Source of the DNA: Pseudomonadota bacterium
GTDB lineage: Bacteria > Pseudomonadota > Alphaproteobacteria > Sphingomonadales > Sphingomonadaceae
Assembly (NCBI GenBank): GCA_020160755.1
Contig: JAIUPN010000009.1
Location: forward strand, 1-64,000
Length of the DNA: 64,000 nucleotides
Direction of reading: 5' to 3'
Shown here: positions 15,691 through 23,306 of the stretch, piece after piece
Layout: each line of letters opens with the position of its first letter
Numbering within the stretch: the first letter of the stretch is position 1
The notes under the pieces: generated by a model
What the model was told of the DNA's origin: nothing
Databases searched by the model: none
The model's input: only the letters and a program-made list of their open reading frames with translations
Translations under genes and position numbers: made by a program

Positions 15691-16778
15691 TCCCAGAGCT
15701 CAATATCGGGCGCGGTGGCGCCACCAGCGCCGACGCACCGTGGGCCGACGGACGGCAGGGGTCGTCGAAGAACCTCAAGTTCGTTCTGCTGGGCCTGGCG
15801 CTGGTTGCCGCCGCGATCCTGTTCGCTTCGTCGAACGATCGCCTGTCGCGCTTTGTCGAAGGCGTCGTCGCGAGCTGGACCGCCGATCCTGCCGAAACCG
15901 CCAAAGCGGCGAAGAAGAAGGCGATCGCGAAGCTGATCACCGAGACCGAAACGGACTCGATCGTCCCGGCGGCCGAGGGCGCCGACGCGGTCGCGCGCAA
16001 CGCGCTGCTGCCGGTTTCGACGCTGCCTGTCGAAGCGGCGCGGCCCTTCATCATGCCAACCATCTCGCTCGCCCAGTCGACCAACGCGCAGCGCTGTCTG
16101 ACGCAGGCGATCTACTATGAAGCGGCGACCGAGTCCGACGCGGGCAAGGCCGCGGTTGCCCAGGTCATCCTCAACCGGATGAAGCACCCCGCCTATCCGA
16201 ACACCGTCTGCGGCGTCATCTATCAGGGCAGTTCGCGCCCCGGCTGCCAGTTCAGCTTTGCGTGCGACGGCTCGATGCGCCGCCCGCCGGTGCCCGCGTT
16301 GTGGCGCCGTTCGGCCGAGATCGCGCGTGCCGCGCTGTCGGGTCATGTGGAGGTGAGCGTCGGCATGGCGACGCATTATCACGCCAATTATGTCCTGCCC
16401 CGCTGGGCGCCGAAACTGACCAAGATCGAACAGATCGGCGCGCATATCTTCTATCGCTGGCCGGGATCGTGGGGGAAACCGCGCGCCTTCTCCGATGCTT
16501 ATGCCGGCGCCGAATATATTCCCGCTTTCAGCCAGCTTTATCAGGGCGGGACGGCGCTCGCCGAGGCTTTGCCGGGCGAGGCGATCGCGGTCGAGGGCGT
16601 GCCGCCGCCGCGCGACCCGACCGATCACCGCGCCGACAATGACGTCGGCGGCCGTGTCGATGTCACCAAGGGCTGGGTGCCGAATATTCCCGACCCGACG
16701 CAAAGCAAATCGCGCTTCGACAGCCTGACCAGTCAGCAGGGCCCCGTCGCCACGCCCGAAATCCAGCCCGGAAAATAA
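15687..16778 (+). CDS. SleB-like cell wall hydrolase embedded in the adhesin export operon
   Basis: This 363-residue protein has one transmembrane segment (about 31-48) and a long linker, then a Hydrolase_2/SleB-type domain at about 130-265. That domain starts at QAIYYEA with its conserved Glu, continues through VILNRM and YP-x-T-V-CGVIYQG, and includes a Cys-rich C-Q-F-S-F-A-C segment and a final H-Y-H motif. The family cleaves peptidoglycan glycan strands. The ATG at 15687 overlaps the exporter stop, and the HlyD gene begins 2 bases after its stop, so it is translated inside the secretion operon. A longer frame from 15594 overlaps the exporter gene and is not used. A local wall-opening role for secretion is an inference. 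Confidence 0.88.
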   Translation: MIPELNIGRGGATSADAPWADGRQGSSKNLKFVLLGLALVAAAILFASSNDRLSRFVEGVVASWTADPAETAKAAKKKAIAKLITETETDSIVPAAEGADAVARNALLPVSTLPVEAARPFIMPTISLAQSTNAQRCLTQAIYYEAATESDAGKAAVAQVILNRMKHPAYPNTVCGVIYQGSSRPGCQFSFACDGSMRRPPVPALWRRSAEIARAALSGHVEVSVGMATHYHANYVLPRWAPKLTKIEQIGAHIFYRWPGSWGKPRAFSDAYAGAEYIPAFSQLYQGGTALAEALPGEAIAVEGVPPPRDPTDHRADNDVGGRVDVTKGWVPNIPDPTQSKSRFDSLTSQQGPVATPEIQPGK

Positions 16779-16779
16779 T

Positions 16780-18039
16780 ATGTCGATCGTGAAATATTGG
16801 CAGCGCCTGCGCGGAAGCGAGCAGATCATGGTGGCGGCTGCCGCCGGTTTTGTGCTGTTCCTGCTGTGGGCAAGCATCGCGCGCGTCGATGAGGTGTCGC
16901 GCGGGCAGGGGCGGGTGATCCCGTCGTCGAAGGTGCAGATCATTCAGTCGGCCGAACCGTCGACGATCCGCGAAATTCTGGTGCGGTCGGGGCAGACGGT
17001 GAGCAAGGGGCAGCTGCTCGTGCGCCTCGACAATACGACGTCGCAATCCGAACTCGGCCAGCTCGAAACCGAAAATGCCCGCCTCGCGCAGCGTGCCGCG
17101 CGCCTTGCGGGCGAAGGTGGTAGCGGCGCCGGATGCGCCGGCGCCAATTGCGGTGACGAAGCGCGCCTTGCCGAGGTGCGGCGCTCGTCGCTGCAAAGCC
17201 AGCTCGCGGCCCTGTCGGCCGGGGTCGAACAGCGTCGCCGCGATATGGGCGAAGCACAGGCGACCGCGACGTCGCTCGAAAGCAGCCTGCGTCTCGCACG
17301 GCAACAGGTGACGATGCTCGAACCGCTCGCGGCGAAGGGCGTCGTGCCGCAGACCGAACTTCTGACAGCGCAGCGCGAGGTCGTCGATATCCAGGGGCGG
17401 CTCGCCGCGGCGCGTCAGGCGATTTCGCGCTCGCAGGCTGCAGTGCGCGAGGCGGGCGCCGAAGTGTCGCGCGCGCGCTTCGATTTCCAGCAGGAGGCGC
17501 TCAACGAACGCAGCCAGCTCACGACGAAGATGGCGGTCAATCAGGAAACGATCCGCGGCGCCGAAGGACGCCTTGCGCGATCCGAAATCCGCTCGCCGAC
17601 GCGCGGGGTCGTGAACGACCTGCTCGTCAACACGGTCGGCGGCTTTGTGAACGCGGGCGAGCAGATCATGCAGGTCGTGCCGCTCGGCGATAAATTGCTC
17701 ATCGAAACGCGCGTCACGCCGCGCGACATCGCCTTCATCAAGGTGGGCGACCCCGCCAATGTGAAGGTGACCGCTTATGATTTCTCGATTTATGGCGGGC
17801 TGAAGGGGCGGGTGGTTCGCGTTTCGGCCGACAGCATCTATGACGAGGTCGAGCGGCAGGCCTATTTCACCGTCGTCGTCGAAACGACGAACAGCTATCT
17901 GACCTCAAACGGCCGGGGGCTTCCGATTACCCCGGGGATGCTCTGCGACGTTGAAATCGTGACGGGCAAGAAATCGGTACTGAGCTACTTGCTGAAGCCG
18001 GTCTTGAAGGTCAGCGGGTCGGCCTTGACCGAACGCTGA
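16780..18039 (+). CDS. HlyD-family type I secretion adaptor (LapC-like)
   Basis: This 419-residue membrane fusion protein has a short cytoplasmic start, a transmembrane segment (about 17-35), a lipoyl half-motif near residue 60, and a long coiled-coil hairpin at about 95-265. The second lipoyl half follows with I-R-S-P-T-R-G-V-V, then the beta-barrel region ending in the P-G-M-x-C-D-V-E-I segment typical of HlyD. It joins the ABC exporter to the TolC channel in the periplasm. The coiled coil has an unusual Gly-rich stretch with two Cys near residue 115-124. Its 3' end overlaps the convergent LapG-like gene by 55 bases. Confidence 0.93.
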   Translation: MSIVKYWQRLRGSEQIMVAAAAGFVLFLLWASIARVDEVSRGQGRVIPSSKVQIIQSAEPSTIREILVRSGQTVSKGQLLVRLDNTTSQSELGQLETENARLAQRAARLAGEGGSGAGCAGANCGDEARLAEVRRSSLQSQLAALSAGVEQRRRDMGEAQATATSLESSLRLARQQVTMLEPLAAKGVVPQTELLTAQREVVDIQGRLAAARQAISRSQAAVREAGAEVSRARFDFQQEALNERSQLTTKMAVNQETIRGAEGRLARSEIRSPTRGVVNDLLVNTVGGFVNAGEQIMQVVPLGDKLLIETRVTPRDIAFIKVGDPANVKVTAYDFSIYGGLKGRVVRVSADSIYDEVERQAYFTVVVETTNSYLTSNGRGLPITPGMLCDVEIVTGKKSVLSYLLKPVLKVSGSALTER

Positions 18040-19079
18040 TTGTTGAGCGCCAGCGTGAAGGATTTGCGCGACGCCGGGATCGGGGTGGCGAAGGGGGCCG
18101 GCTGCGTGCCGCGATAGGCGTGCACCCAGCGCTGGCTGCCGCTGAACGACAGCACCGGCCGGACCGAATTGCCCTGACTGCCGTCATAGAGGCGGTCGGT
18201 CATGTTATCGAGAACGACCTTTCCCGAGGCGGTCTGCACCAGCAGGAACGCGTGATCGCTGTTAGCCGCCAGATCGCGGAGCAGAACGAGCTTCATCCGG
18301 TCGGCGTCGACCCCCGCCGCGCGGAGGAGTTGCATCTTGAGGATCGCGAAATCCTCGCAGTCGCCGCTGCCGCGTGCGATCGTCTGTTCGGCGGTCGCCC
18401 AGAAGTCGCGCTGACGGTAATTGCGGTCGTCGTTGACATAGGCGATCTCGCGGTTGACCCACTGGTTGACGCGCGCAAGCAGGTCGGCTTCGCCGATCCC
18501 CGGCGCGGCATTTGCCCGCCGCAACTGCGCCTGCATCAGCCCGGCGGGCGCGGCGCGGCGGACATGGTCCCAGCGGTCGTCGAAGCGCGTCCGTTTGACC
18601 GGGATCGCCCGGGTGCCGAGTTCGGCGGTCGGGTCGGCATCGGCCGCGGCGGCGAATGCCTCGCCGATCGACGAGGGGTCGGGAAGCGCGGCCGCGGCAT
18701 CGCAGTTCCGGACATCGGACAAAGCGAAGGAAATCGGGCCGCGGCTCGCCGGTTCGAGCTTCCGGCGCGCCGGGAAAGCGACGAGGTTCGCGGTGACGGG
18801 CGCCGGGACCGCGAAAGGCGCAGCGGCGGTGGATGTGCCCGCCTGTTCGGCGCGAATGCGATCGAGCGCGCTGGGCGCACCGCCCAACAGCATATCCACG
18901 GCATCCGCGCGCACCACCGGCGCGACGGGACACGGAGCCTTGCTGATCGGCAACAGCCGGTCGTTGACCAGTTTCGACGAAGCGTGGGCGGCCGCCGGCG
19001 TGAGCGCGGCGGCGGCAATCGCGATGGAGACAGGAAGCCATCGCGACTCGCCAGCGACAAGATGGGCGTTCTTTCTCAT
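17985..19079 (-). CDS. LapG-like periplasmic transglutaminase-type cysteine protease
   Basis: This 364-residue protein of the bacterial transglutaminase-like cysteine proteinase family has a signal peptide (hydrophobic about 17-32). A variable region follows, then a catalytic domain from about residue 165. Cys241 lies in GSGDCEDFAI, His276 in SDHAFLL and Asp291 in VLDN, matching the LapG triad. In Pseudomonas, LapG clips the N-terminus of LapA to release the adhesin and biofilm, held in check by LapD and c-di-GMP. Its place beside this adhesin exporter points to the same substrate relation. It is antisense to the adaptor gene over 55 bases. The ATG at 19079 is the first plausible start; no LapD-like gene is adjacent. 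Confidence 0.9.
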   Translation of the reverse strand: MRKNAHLVAGESRWLPVSIAIAAAALTPAAAHASSKLVNDRLLPISKAPCPVAPVVRADAVDMLLGGAPSALDRIRAEQAGTSTAAAPFAVPAPVTANLVAFPARRKLEPASRGPISFALSDVRNCDAAAALPDPSSIGEAFAAAADADPTAELGTRAIPVKRTRFDDRWDHVRRAAPAGLMQAQLRRANAAPGIGEADLLARVNQWVNREIAYVNDDRNYRQRDFWATAEQTIARGSGDCEDFAILKMQLLRAAGVDADRMKLVLLRDLAANSDHAFLLVQTASGKVVLDNMTDRLYDGSQGNSVRPVLSFSGSQRWVHAYRGTQPAPFATPIPASRKSFTLALNNQRSVKADPLTFKTGFSK

Positions 19080-19217
19080 GCTGCCGCATTTGCCGCGGCG
19101 GGATGAGGATTCGCTTCATGGCAATAGTAAACAAAGCGTTCAGCATGTTATGCCGAGCGGCGTGATTTGGTTGCGGTAACTGTCCCGATTTGAATATTTC
19201 CTGTTTTTGCAGGATCG

Positions 19218-19688
19218 TTATTCCTCGCCCAGCGGCAATTCGGTCGTGGACTTGATTTCGGAAAGCGCGACCGTCGAGTTGATTTCCTGCACGCCGGGCA
19301 ATTTGCTCAGCTGGTCAAAGAAGAAGCGTTCATAGGCGTCGATGTCCTTCGCAACGATGCGCAGCATGAAATCGGTTGTGCCCATCAGCACATAGGCGTC
19401 GAGCACTTCGGGAAATCCCCGGATCGTCGCGCTGAACTCGTCGAGATTCGCGCGCCCGTGCGCGTTGAGCTTCACTTGCGCGAAGACGTGGGCGTTGAGC
19501 CCGACCTTGCGCCGGTCGACGATCGCGACGCGCTTCTTGATGAAGCCCTCGCGCTCGAGGCGATCGATGCGGCGCCAGCAGGGCGACACCGACAGCCCGA
19601 CGCGTTCGGCGATTTCGGCCGTCGTTTGATTCGCGTCGCGCTGCAATTCGCGGAGAATTTTCATCTCGAAAGGATCAAGTTCGGTCAT
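19218..19688 (-). CDS. Lrp/AsnC-family transcriptional regulator
   Basis: This 156-residue protein has an N-terminal winged helix-turn-helix (about 1-60, with ILRELQRDA and AERVGLSVSPCWRRI) and a C-terminal RAM/ACT ligand domain (about 68-145). This is the standard layout of octameric Lrp-type amino-acid sensors. It is divergent from a leucine-type dehydrogenase gene with 124 bases between them, which hold two palindromes. It is therefore likely to control that operon, and itself, in response to a branched-chain or related amino acid; the effector is inferred only. Confidence 0.93.
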   Translation of the reverse strand: MTELDPFEMKILRELQRDANQTTAEIAERVGLSVSPCWRRIDRLEREGFIKKRVAIVDRRKVGLNAHVFAQVKLNAHGRANLDEFSATIRGFPEVLDAYVLMGTTDFMLRIVAKDIDAYERFFFDQLSKLPGVQEINSTVALSEIKSTTELPLGEE

Positions 19689-19708
19689 ATAATCCTCATA
19701 ACAAGAAT

Positions 19709-19730
19709 TTTCGGATCATTATATCCGAAA
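19709..19730. promoter_or_regulatory. Palindrome next to the Lrp-type gene (likely operator)
   Basis: TTTCGGAT and ATCCGAAA form perfect 8-base arms separated by CATTAT, centred about 31 bases upstream of the regulator start. The AT-rich centre and length fit an Lrp/AsnC operator and would allow autoregulation. Confidence 0.6.
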
Positions 19731-19760
19731 TCTGGCTCTTGCTGCCCAAATGCGATCAAG

Positions 19761-19775
19761 TTTGCCCATGGCAAA
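19761..19775. promoter_or_regulatory. Second palindrome in the Lrp-dehydrogenase intergenic region
   Basis: TTTGCC-CAT-GGCAAA, with perfect 6-base arms, lies 37-51 bases before the dehydrogenase start. It could be a second regulator site near the dehydrogenase promoter. Its sequence differs from the first palindrome. Confidence 0.4.
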
Positions 19776-19789
19776 GATGCGACAAGCCG

Positions 19790-19806
19790 CTCTCATCTGA
19801 GGAGAG
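19790..19806 (+). promoter_or_regulatory. Small hairpin over the dehydrogenase ribosome binding site
   Basis: CTCTC and GAGAG can pair around a 7-base loop, placing the GAGGAGAG Shine-Dalgarno region (ending 6 bases before ATG 19813) in a stem. Five pairs make only a weak structure. Confidence 0.35.
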
Positions 19807-19812
19807 TGTTTC

Positions 19813-20865
19813 ATGGTCGTCCGTCTTGCCCGCCTGGCTCCGCCGCTCGAATGCGTGCGCCTTTATGATCTTGAGGCAGGACTCGACGGCTTCATCGCGA
19901 TTCATTCGACCGCATTGGGGCCGGGGGCGGGTGGCTGCCGCCTGTGGTCTTACCCCGATATGCGGCAGGCGCTGGGCGACGCGATGCGGCTGGCCGAAGG
20001 CATGAGTTACAAGAATGCGCTCGCGGACCTGCCGTTTGGCGGCGCCAAAGCCGTGTTGCGGCGGCCCGAAGGCGAATTCGACCGGGTGGCGCTGTTCCGC
20101 GCGTTCGGCCGCGCGGTCGAACAACTGGGCGGGCTGTATGTGACTGCCGAAGACGTCGGCACTTCGGTCGCCGACATGCAGGAGGTCGCGAGAGCGTCGC
20201 GCCACGTCGCGGGCCTGCCGTCCGCCGAAGGGCGAGCAGGCGGCGATCCGTCGCCCTGGACCGCGAAGGGCGTGTTCGAATCGATGCAGGTCGCGGCAGA
20301 ATTCGCGCTCGGACGCGGCCTCGCCGGGCTGACGGTCGCGGTGCAGGGAACGGGCAATGTCGGGGCCGACCTTTGCCGCCGCCTTGCCGACGCAGGCGCG
20401 GATCTCGTGATCGCCGACCCCAGCCCGGCGCGGCGCGACCGGTTGAAAGCCGTGCTCGGCGCGCGGGTCGTCGACGTGTCGGAGATCGCGGCGGTCGATG
20501 CCGACATCTTCGCGCCCTGCGCGCTTGGCGGTGCGCTCGATCGCGAAAGCGTCGGCGTGATGAAGGCGAAGCTCGTGTGCGGCGCGGCGAACAACCAGCT
20601 CGCGACCCCCGATGTCGCGGCGCTGCTGCTCGAGCGCGGGATTGCCTATGCGCCCGACTATGTCGTCAATGCCGGCGGCATCATCAATGTGTCGGCCGAA
20701 TATCTGGGCGAGGACGAGGGCGACGTTGAGGCCCGCGTTGCCGCAATCGCGCCGCGCGTGGGCGCGCTTCTCGAACGTGCAGCGCGCGAAGGGCGCTCTC
20801 CCGCGCTCGTCGCCGACGAAATGGCCGAAGAGGTCATCGCAAGCGCGCAGCGTGAGGCCGCCTGA
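19813..20865 (+). CDS. Leucine/Glu/Phe/Val-type amino acid dehydrogenase
   Basis: This 350-residue NAD(P)-dependent oxidative deaminase has the family's GPGAGGCR segment, the substrate Lys67 in MSYKNAL, the catalytic Lys79 in PFGGAKA, a Rossmann motif VQGTGNVG near residue 175 and NAGGIINV near 290. The length fits leucine or phenylalanine dehydrogenases (about 350-365). It would convert a branched-chain or aromatic amino acid to its 2-oxo acid and ammonia; exact specificity cannot be read. It follows a strong GAGGAGAG site, is divergent from an Lrp-type regulator, and its TGA overlaps the next start (TGATG). Confidence 0.9.
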   Translation: MVVRLARLAPPLECVRLYDLEAGLDGFIAIHSTALGPGAGGCRLWSYPDMRQALGDAMRLAEGMSYKNALADLPFGGAKAVLRRPEGEFDRVALFRAFGRAVEQLGGLYVTAEDVGTSVADMQEVARASRHVAGLPSAEGRAGGDPSPWTAKGVFESMQVAAEFALGRGLAGLTVAVQGTGNVGADLCRRLADAGADLVIADPSPARRDRLKAVLGARVVDVSEIAAVDADIFAPCALGGALDRESVGVMKAKLVCGAANNQLATPDVAALLLERGIAYAPDYVVNAGGIINVSAEYLGEDEGDVEARVAAIAPRVGALLERAAREGRSPALVADEMAEEVIASAQREAA

Positions 20866-21101
20866 TGCATCGCTTCCGGATCGACGCGATCCTCGACCCG
20901 CAATCGCTGCTGCGCGTGACCGGCTATTTCGCGCAGCGGTCGATCGTGCCGAGCGAAATGAAAATGCACGTCCTGCCGGACCATATGCGGATCGAAGTCA
21001 CCGTGCGCGATCTCGACCCGCGGCAGGCGGCAACGATCGCGGCCAGGCTCGGCGAGGTGGTCGCGGTGACCGGTTCGGAGCTGGAGGAATTGGCCGCCTA
21101 G
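20865..21101 (+). CDS. Small stand-alone ACT-like domain protein
   Basis: These 78 residues have an alternating beta-alpha-beta pattern, with LLRVTGYFAQRSIVPSEM followed by MRIEVTVRDL and an AATIAARLGEVVAV helix. This is very like the small regulatory subunits of acetohydroxyacid synthase (IlvM type) and other single ACT domains. Its ATG overlaps the dehydrogenase stop, so it is translationally coupled. It may be an amino-acid-sensing partner of the dehydrogenase or of branched-chain synthesis; this is inference. Confidence 0.75.
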   Translation: MHRFRIDAILDPQSLLRVTGYFAQRSIVPSEMKMHVLPDHMRIEVTVRDLDPRQAATIAARLGEVVAVTGSELEELAA

Positions 21102-21109
21102 GGGCAATG

Positions 21110-21150
21110 GCGGCCCGTAGCGAACGGAGCCAAGCTCAGCTACGGGCCGC
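21110..21150 (+). repeat. Long perfect inverted repeat after the ACT-like gene
   Basis: GCGGCCCGTAGC (21110-21121) and GCTACGGGCCGC (21139-21150) form a 12-bp stem with a 17-base loop. It starts 8 bases after the stop codon. There is no T-run, so it would be a factor-dependent terminator or an RNA-stabilising structure. A second small stem (CTCTAC/GTAGAG, 21159-21177) follows. Confidence 0.6.
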
Positions 21151-21252
21151 AACAGTATCTCTACTGCTTTGGTAGAGTGACAGCAGGGCGTTTGTTTGGC
21201 TAGACAGGGCTGGTTCGAAACAGCGCAGCAACCACTCCGTTCATCGCCCGAT

Positions 21253-21966
21253 ATGTCCAGCCAGCCCACCCGCAAAAAAGGACTCATCATCCGCCACGTC
21301 CCCCATGAAGGGATCGCGGGCTATCGCGAGCCGATCGAAGCGGCGGGGTATCAGCTCGATCGCATCGATGTCGCGGACCCGGATTTCGGCGCGGTGGACC
21401 TTTGCGAACCCGACCTCCTGATCATGATGGGGGGTCCGATGGGGGTGTATGAGCAGGAAGAACATCCGTGGATTGCCTGTCAGATGCGGCGGCTGGCCCG
21501 CCGGCTCGACGCGGGGCGCCCGACGCTGGGAGTGTGCTTCGGCGCGCAGATGATGGCGGCCGCGATGGGCGCGCGGGTCTATCCCGGACCGGCGAAGGAG
21601 GTGGGCTTCCATCCGCTGAGCTTCGTCGATGCACATTCGCCGCTGCGCCACCTCGTCGATGTTCCCGTCCTTCACTGGCACGGCGACACCTTCGATCTTC
21701 CCGGCGATGTCGAACTGCTGGCATCGACCCCCGGTTACCGGCACCAGGCCTTTAGTCGCGGCCGCAATATTCTGGCGCTGCAGTTCCATGGCGAAATGGG
21801 GCTCGACCCGCGGTTCGACGAATGGCTCCGCCAATGGCCCGATGCGCTGGCCGAAGCAGGCGGCTGTGCCGACGGGATGCGCGATCTTCATCGGCGTTTC
21901 GGCGCATCCGCCGTCGCCGCCGGACGCCGCATGATCGCGGAATGGCTCGCCCGCCTGTCGGAATAA
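21253..21966 (+). CDS. Class I glutamine amidotransferase-like protein
   Basis: This 237-residue protein has the GATase-1 nucleophile elbow GVCFGAQ (Cys95), an upstream IMMGGPMGVYE oxyanion segment, and His179 and Glu181 in LQFHGEM, completing the triad. Stand-alone members act on GMP-synthase-like or gamma-glutamyl substrates; no synthetase domain or partner is adjacent, so the substrate is unknown. An ATG at 21253 gives a natural N-terminus (MSSQPTRKK); the frame also opens at 21196, but those extra 19 residues look untranslated. It follows the inverted repeat in a separate unit. Confidence 0.85.
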   Translation: MSSQPTRKKGLIIRHVPHEGIAGYREPIEAAGYQLDRIDVADPDFGAVDLCEPDLLIMMGGPMGVYEQEEHPWIACQMRRLARRLDAGRPTLGVCFGAQMMAAAMGARVYPGPAKEVGFHPLSFVDAHSPLRHLVDVPVLHWHGDTFDLPGDVELLASTPGYRHQAFSRGRNILALQFHGEMGLDPRFDEWLRQWPDALAEAGGCADGMRDLHRRFGASAVAAGRRMIAEWLARLSE

Positions 21967-22079
21967 GCGCGCTGTGCCCAACGCCAAGTTTTTCTTTGGG
22001 TAAAGTGAGGCGGCGATAGCTTGCCTCGTCCCGCGGTGCGTGCAAGGGCCGCACTGAACATCGACGGGAGACGAAGGCG

Positions 22080-23303
22080 ATGCATTTCGACGTGGTGATT
22101 GTGGGTGCTGGCCATGGCGGTGCGCAGGTCGCGGTGATGCTGCGGACGCAGAAATTCGCGGGCAGTATCGCGATCATCGGCGACGAACCCGAATTGCCCT
22201 ATGAGCGCCCGCCGCTGTCGAAGGAATATTTCGCGGGCGAGAAGGAATTCGAACGCATCCAGCTGCGTCCCGCCAAATATTGGGACGAGCGCGAGGTAAC
22301 GATGCTGCTCGGCACGCGCGTCGTCGCGGTCGATCCGGTCGGCCATACCGTCACCACCGATGCGGGCGAGGCGATCGGCTATGGCAAGCTGGTCTGGGCC
22401 ACGGGTGGTGCTCCGCGCATGTTGCCCATCCCGGGCGGCGATCTTCCCGGTGTGCAGGGCGTGCGCACGCGCGCCGACGCCGACGCGATGAAGGCGGCGT
22501 CCGAAACGGCAGGGCAGGTCGTCGTGATCGGCGGCGGCTACATCGGGCTCGAAGCCGCGGCGGTGCTCAGCAAGGCGGGCAAGAAGGTCGTGCTGCTCGA
22601 AGCGCTGGATCGAGTGCTTGCGCGCGTCGCGGGGGTCGAGCTCTCGCGCTTTTATGAAAAGGAGCACCGTGACCATGGCGTCGACCTCCGGCTCGGTGTG
22701 TGCGTCGATGCCATCGAGGGCGAGGGTCATGTTACGGGCGTGCGGCTCGCCGACGGTGAGGTTGTTCCCGCCGACCTCGTCATCGTCGGCATCGGCATTG
22801 TGCCGGCGGTCGAACCGCTGGTCACGGCAGGCGCCGAAGGCGGCAACGGGGTCAGTGTCGACGGGCTATGCAAGACGAGCCTGCCCGACATCTATGCGAT
22901 CGGCGACTGCGCGGCGCACGAGAATGTCTTCGCCGACGGCGCGGTGATCCGCCTCGAATCGGTCCAGAATGCCAATGATCAGGCGAATGTCGTCGCGAAG
23001 GGGATCGTCGGCGACGAAGCACCCTATCATGCGATCCCGTGGTTTTGGTCGAACCAATATGACCTCAAGCTCCAGACCGCGGGGCTGTCGACCGGGCATG
23101 ATCAGGCGGTGCTGCGCGGCGACCCTGCGAACCGCAGCTTCTCGGTCGTTTACCTGAAAGCGGGCCGGGTGATCGCGATCGACTGCGTCAATGCGACCAA
23201 AGATTATGTCCAGGGGCGTATGATCGTTACCGCCGGTCTCCGCGCAACCCCCGAACAGCTCGCCGACACGGAAACGCCGCTGAAGGCGCTGCTCCCCGCC
23301 TGA
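22080..23303 (+). CDS. FAD/NAD-dependent oxidoreductase, ferredoxin-reductase-like
   Basis: This 407-residue flavoprotein has a first dinucleotide site VGAGHGGA (residues 8-15), an [11 protein letters not shown] segment typical of putidaredoxin/rubredoxin-type reductases, a second Rossmann site [12 protein letters not shown] near 150 and the FAD-closing motif IYAIGDCA near 275. It should pass electrons from NAD(P)H to a small [2Fe-2S] ferredoxin serving a cytochrome P450 or Rieske oxygenase. No such partner is next to it. The start has a GGGAG site 8-12 bases upstream. It is convergent with the autotransporter gene. Confidence 0.9.
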   Translation: MHFDVVIVGAGHGGAQVAVMLRTQKFAGSIAIIGDEPELPYERPPLSKEYFAGEKEFERIQLRPAKYWDEREVTMLLGTRVVAVDPVGHTVTTDAGEAIGYGKLVWATGGAPRMLPIPGGDLPGVQGVRTRADADAMKAASETAGQVVVIGGGYIGLEAAAVLSKAGKKVVLLEALDRVLARVAGVELSRFYEKEHRDHGVDLRLGVCVDAIEGEGHVTGVRLADGEVVPADLVIVGIGIVPAVEPLVTAGAEGGNGVSVDGLCKTSLPDIYAIGDCAAHENVFADGAVIRLESVQNANDQANVVAKGIVGDEAPYHAIPWFWSNQYDLKLQTAGLSTGHDQAVLRGDPANRSFSVVYLKAGRVIAIDCVNATKDYVQGRMIVTAGLRATPEQLADTETPLKALLPA

Positions 23304-23306
23304 CGC

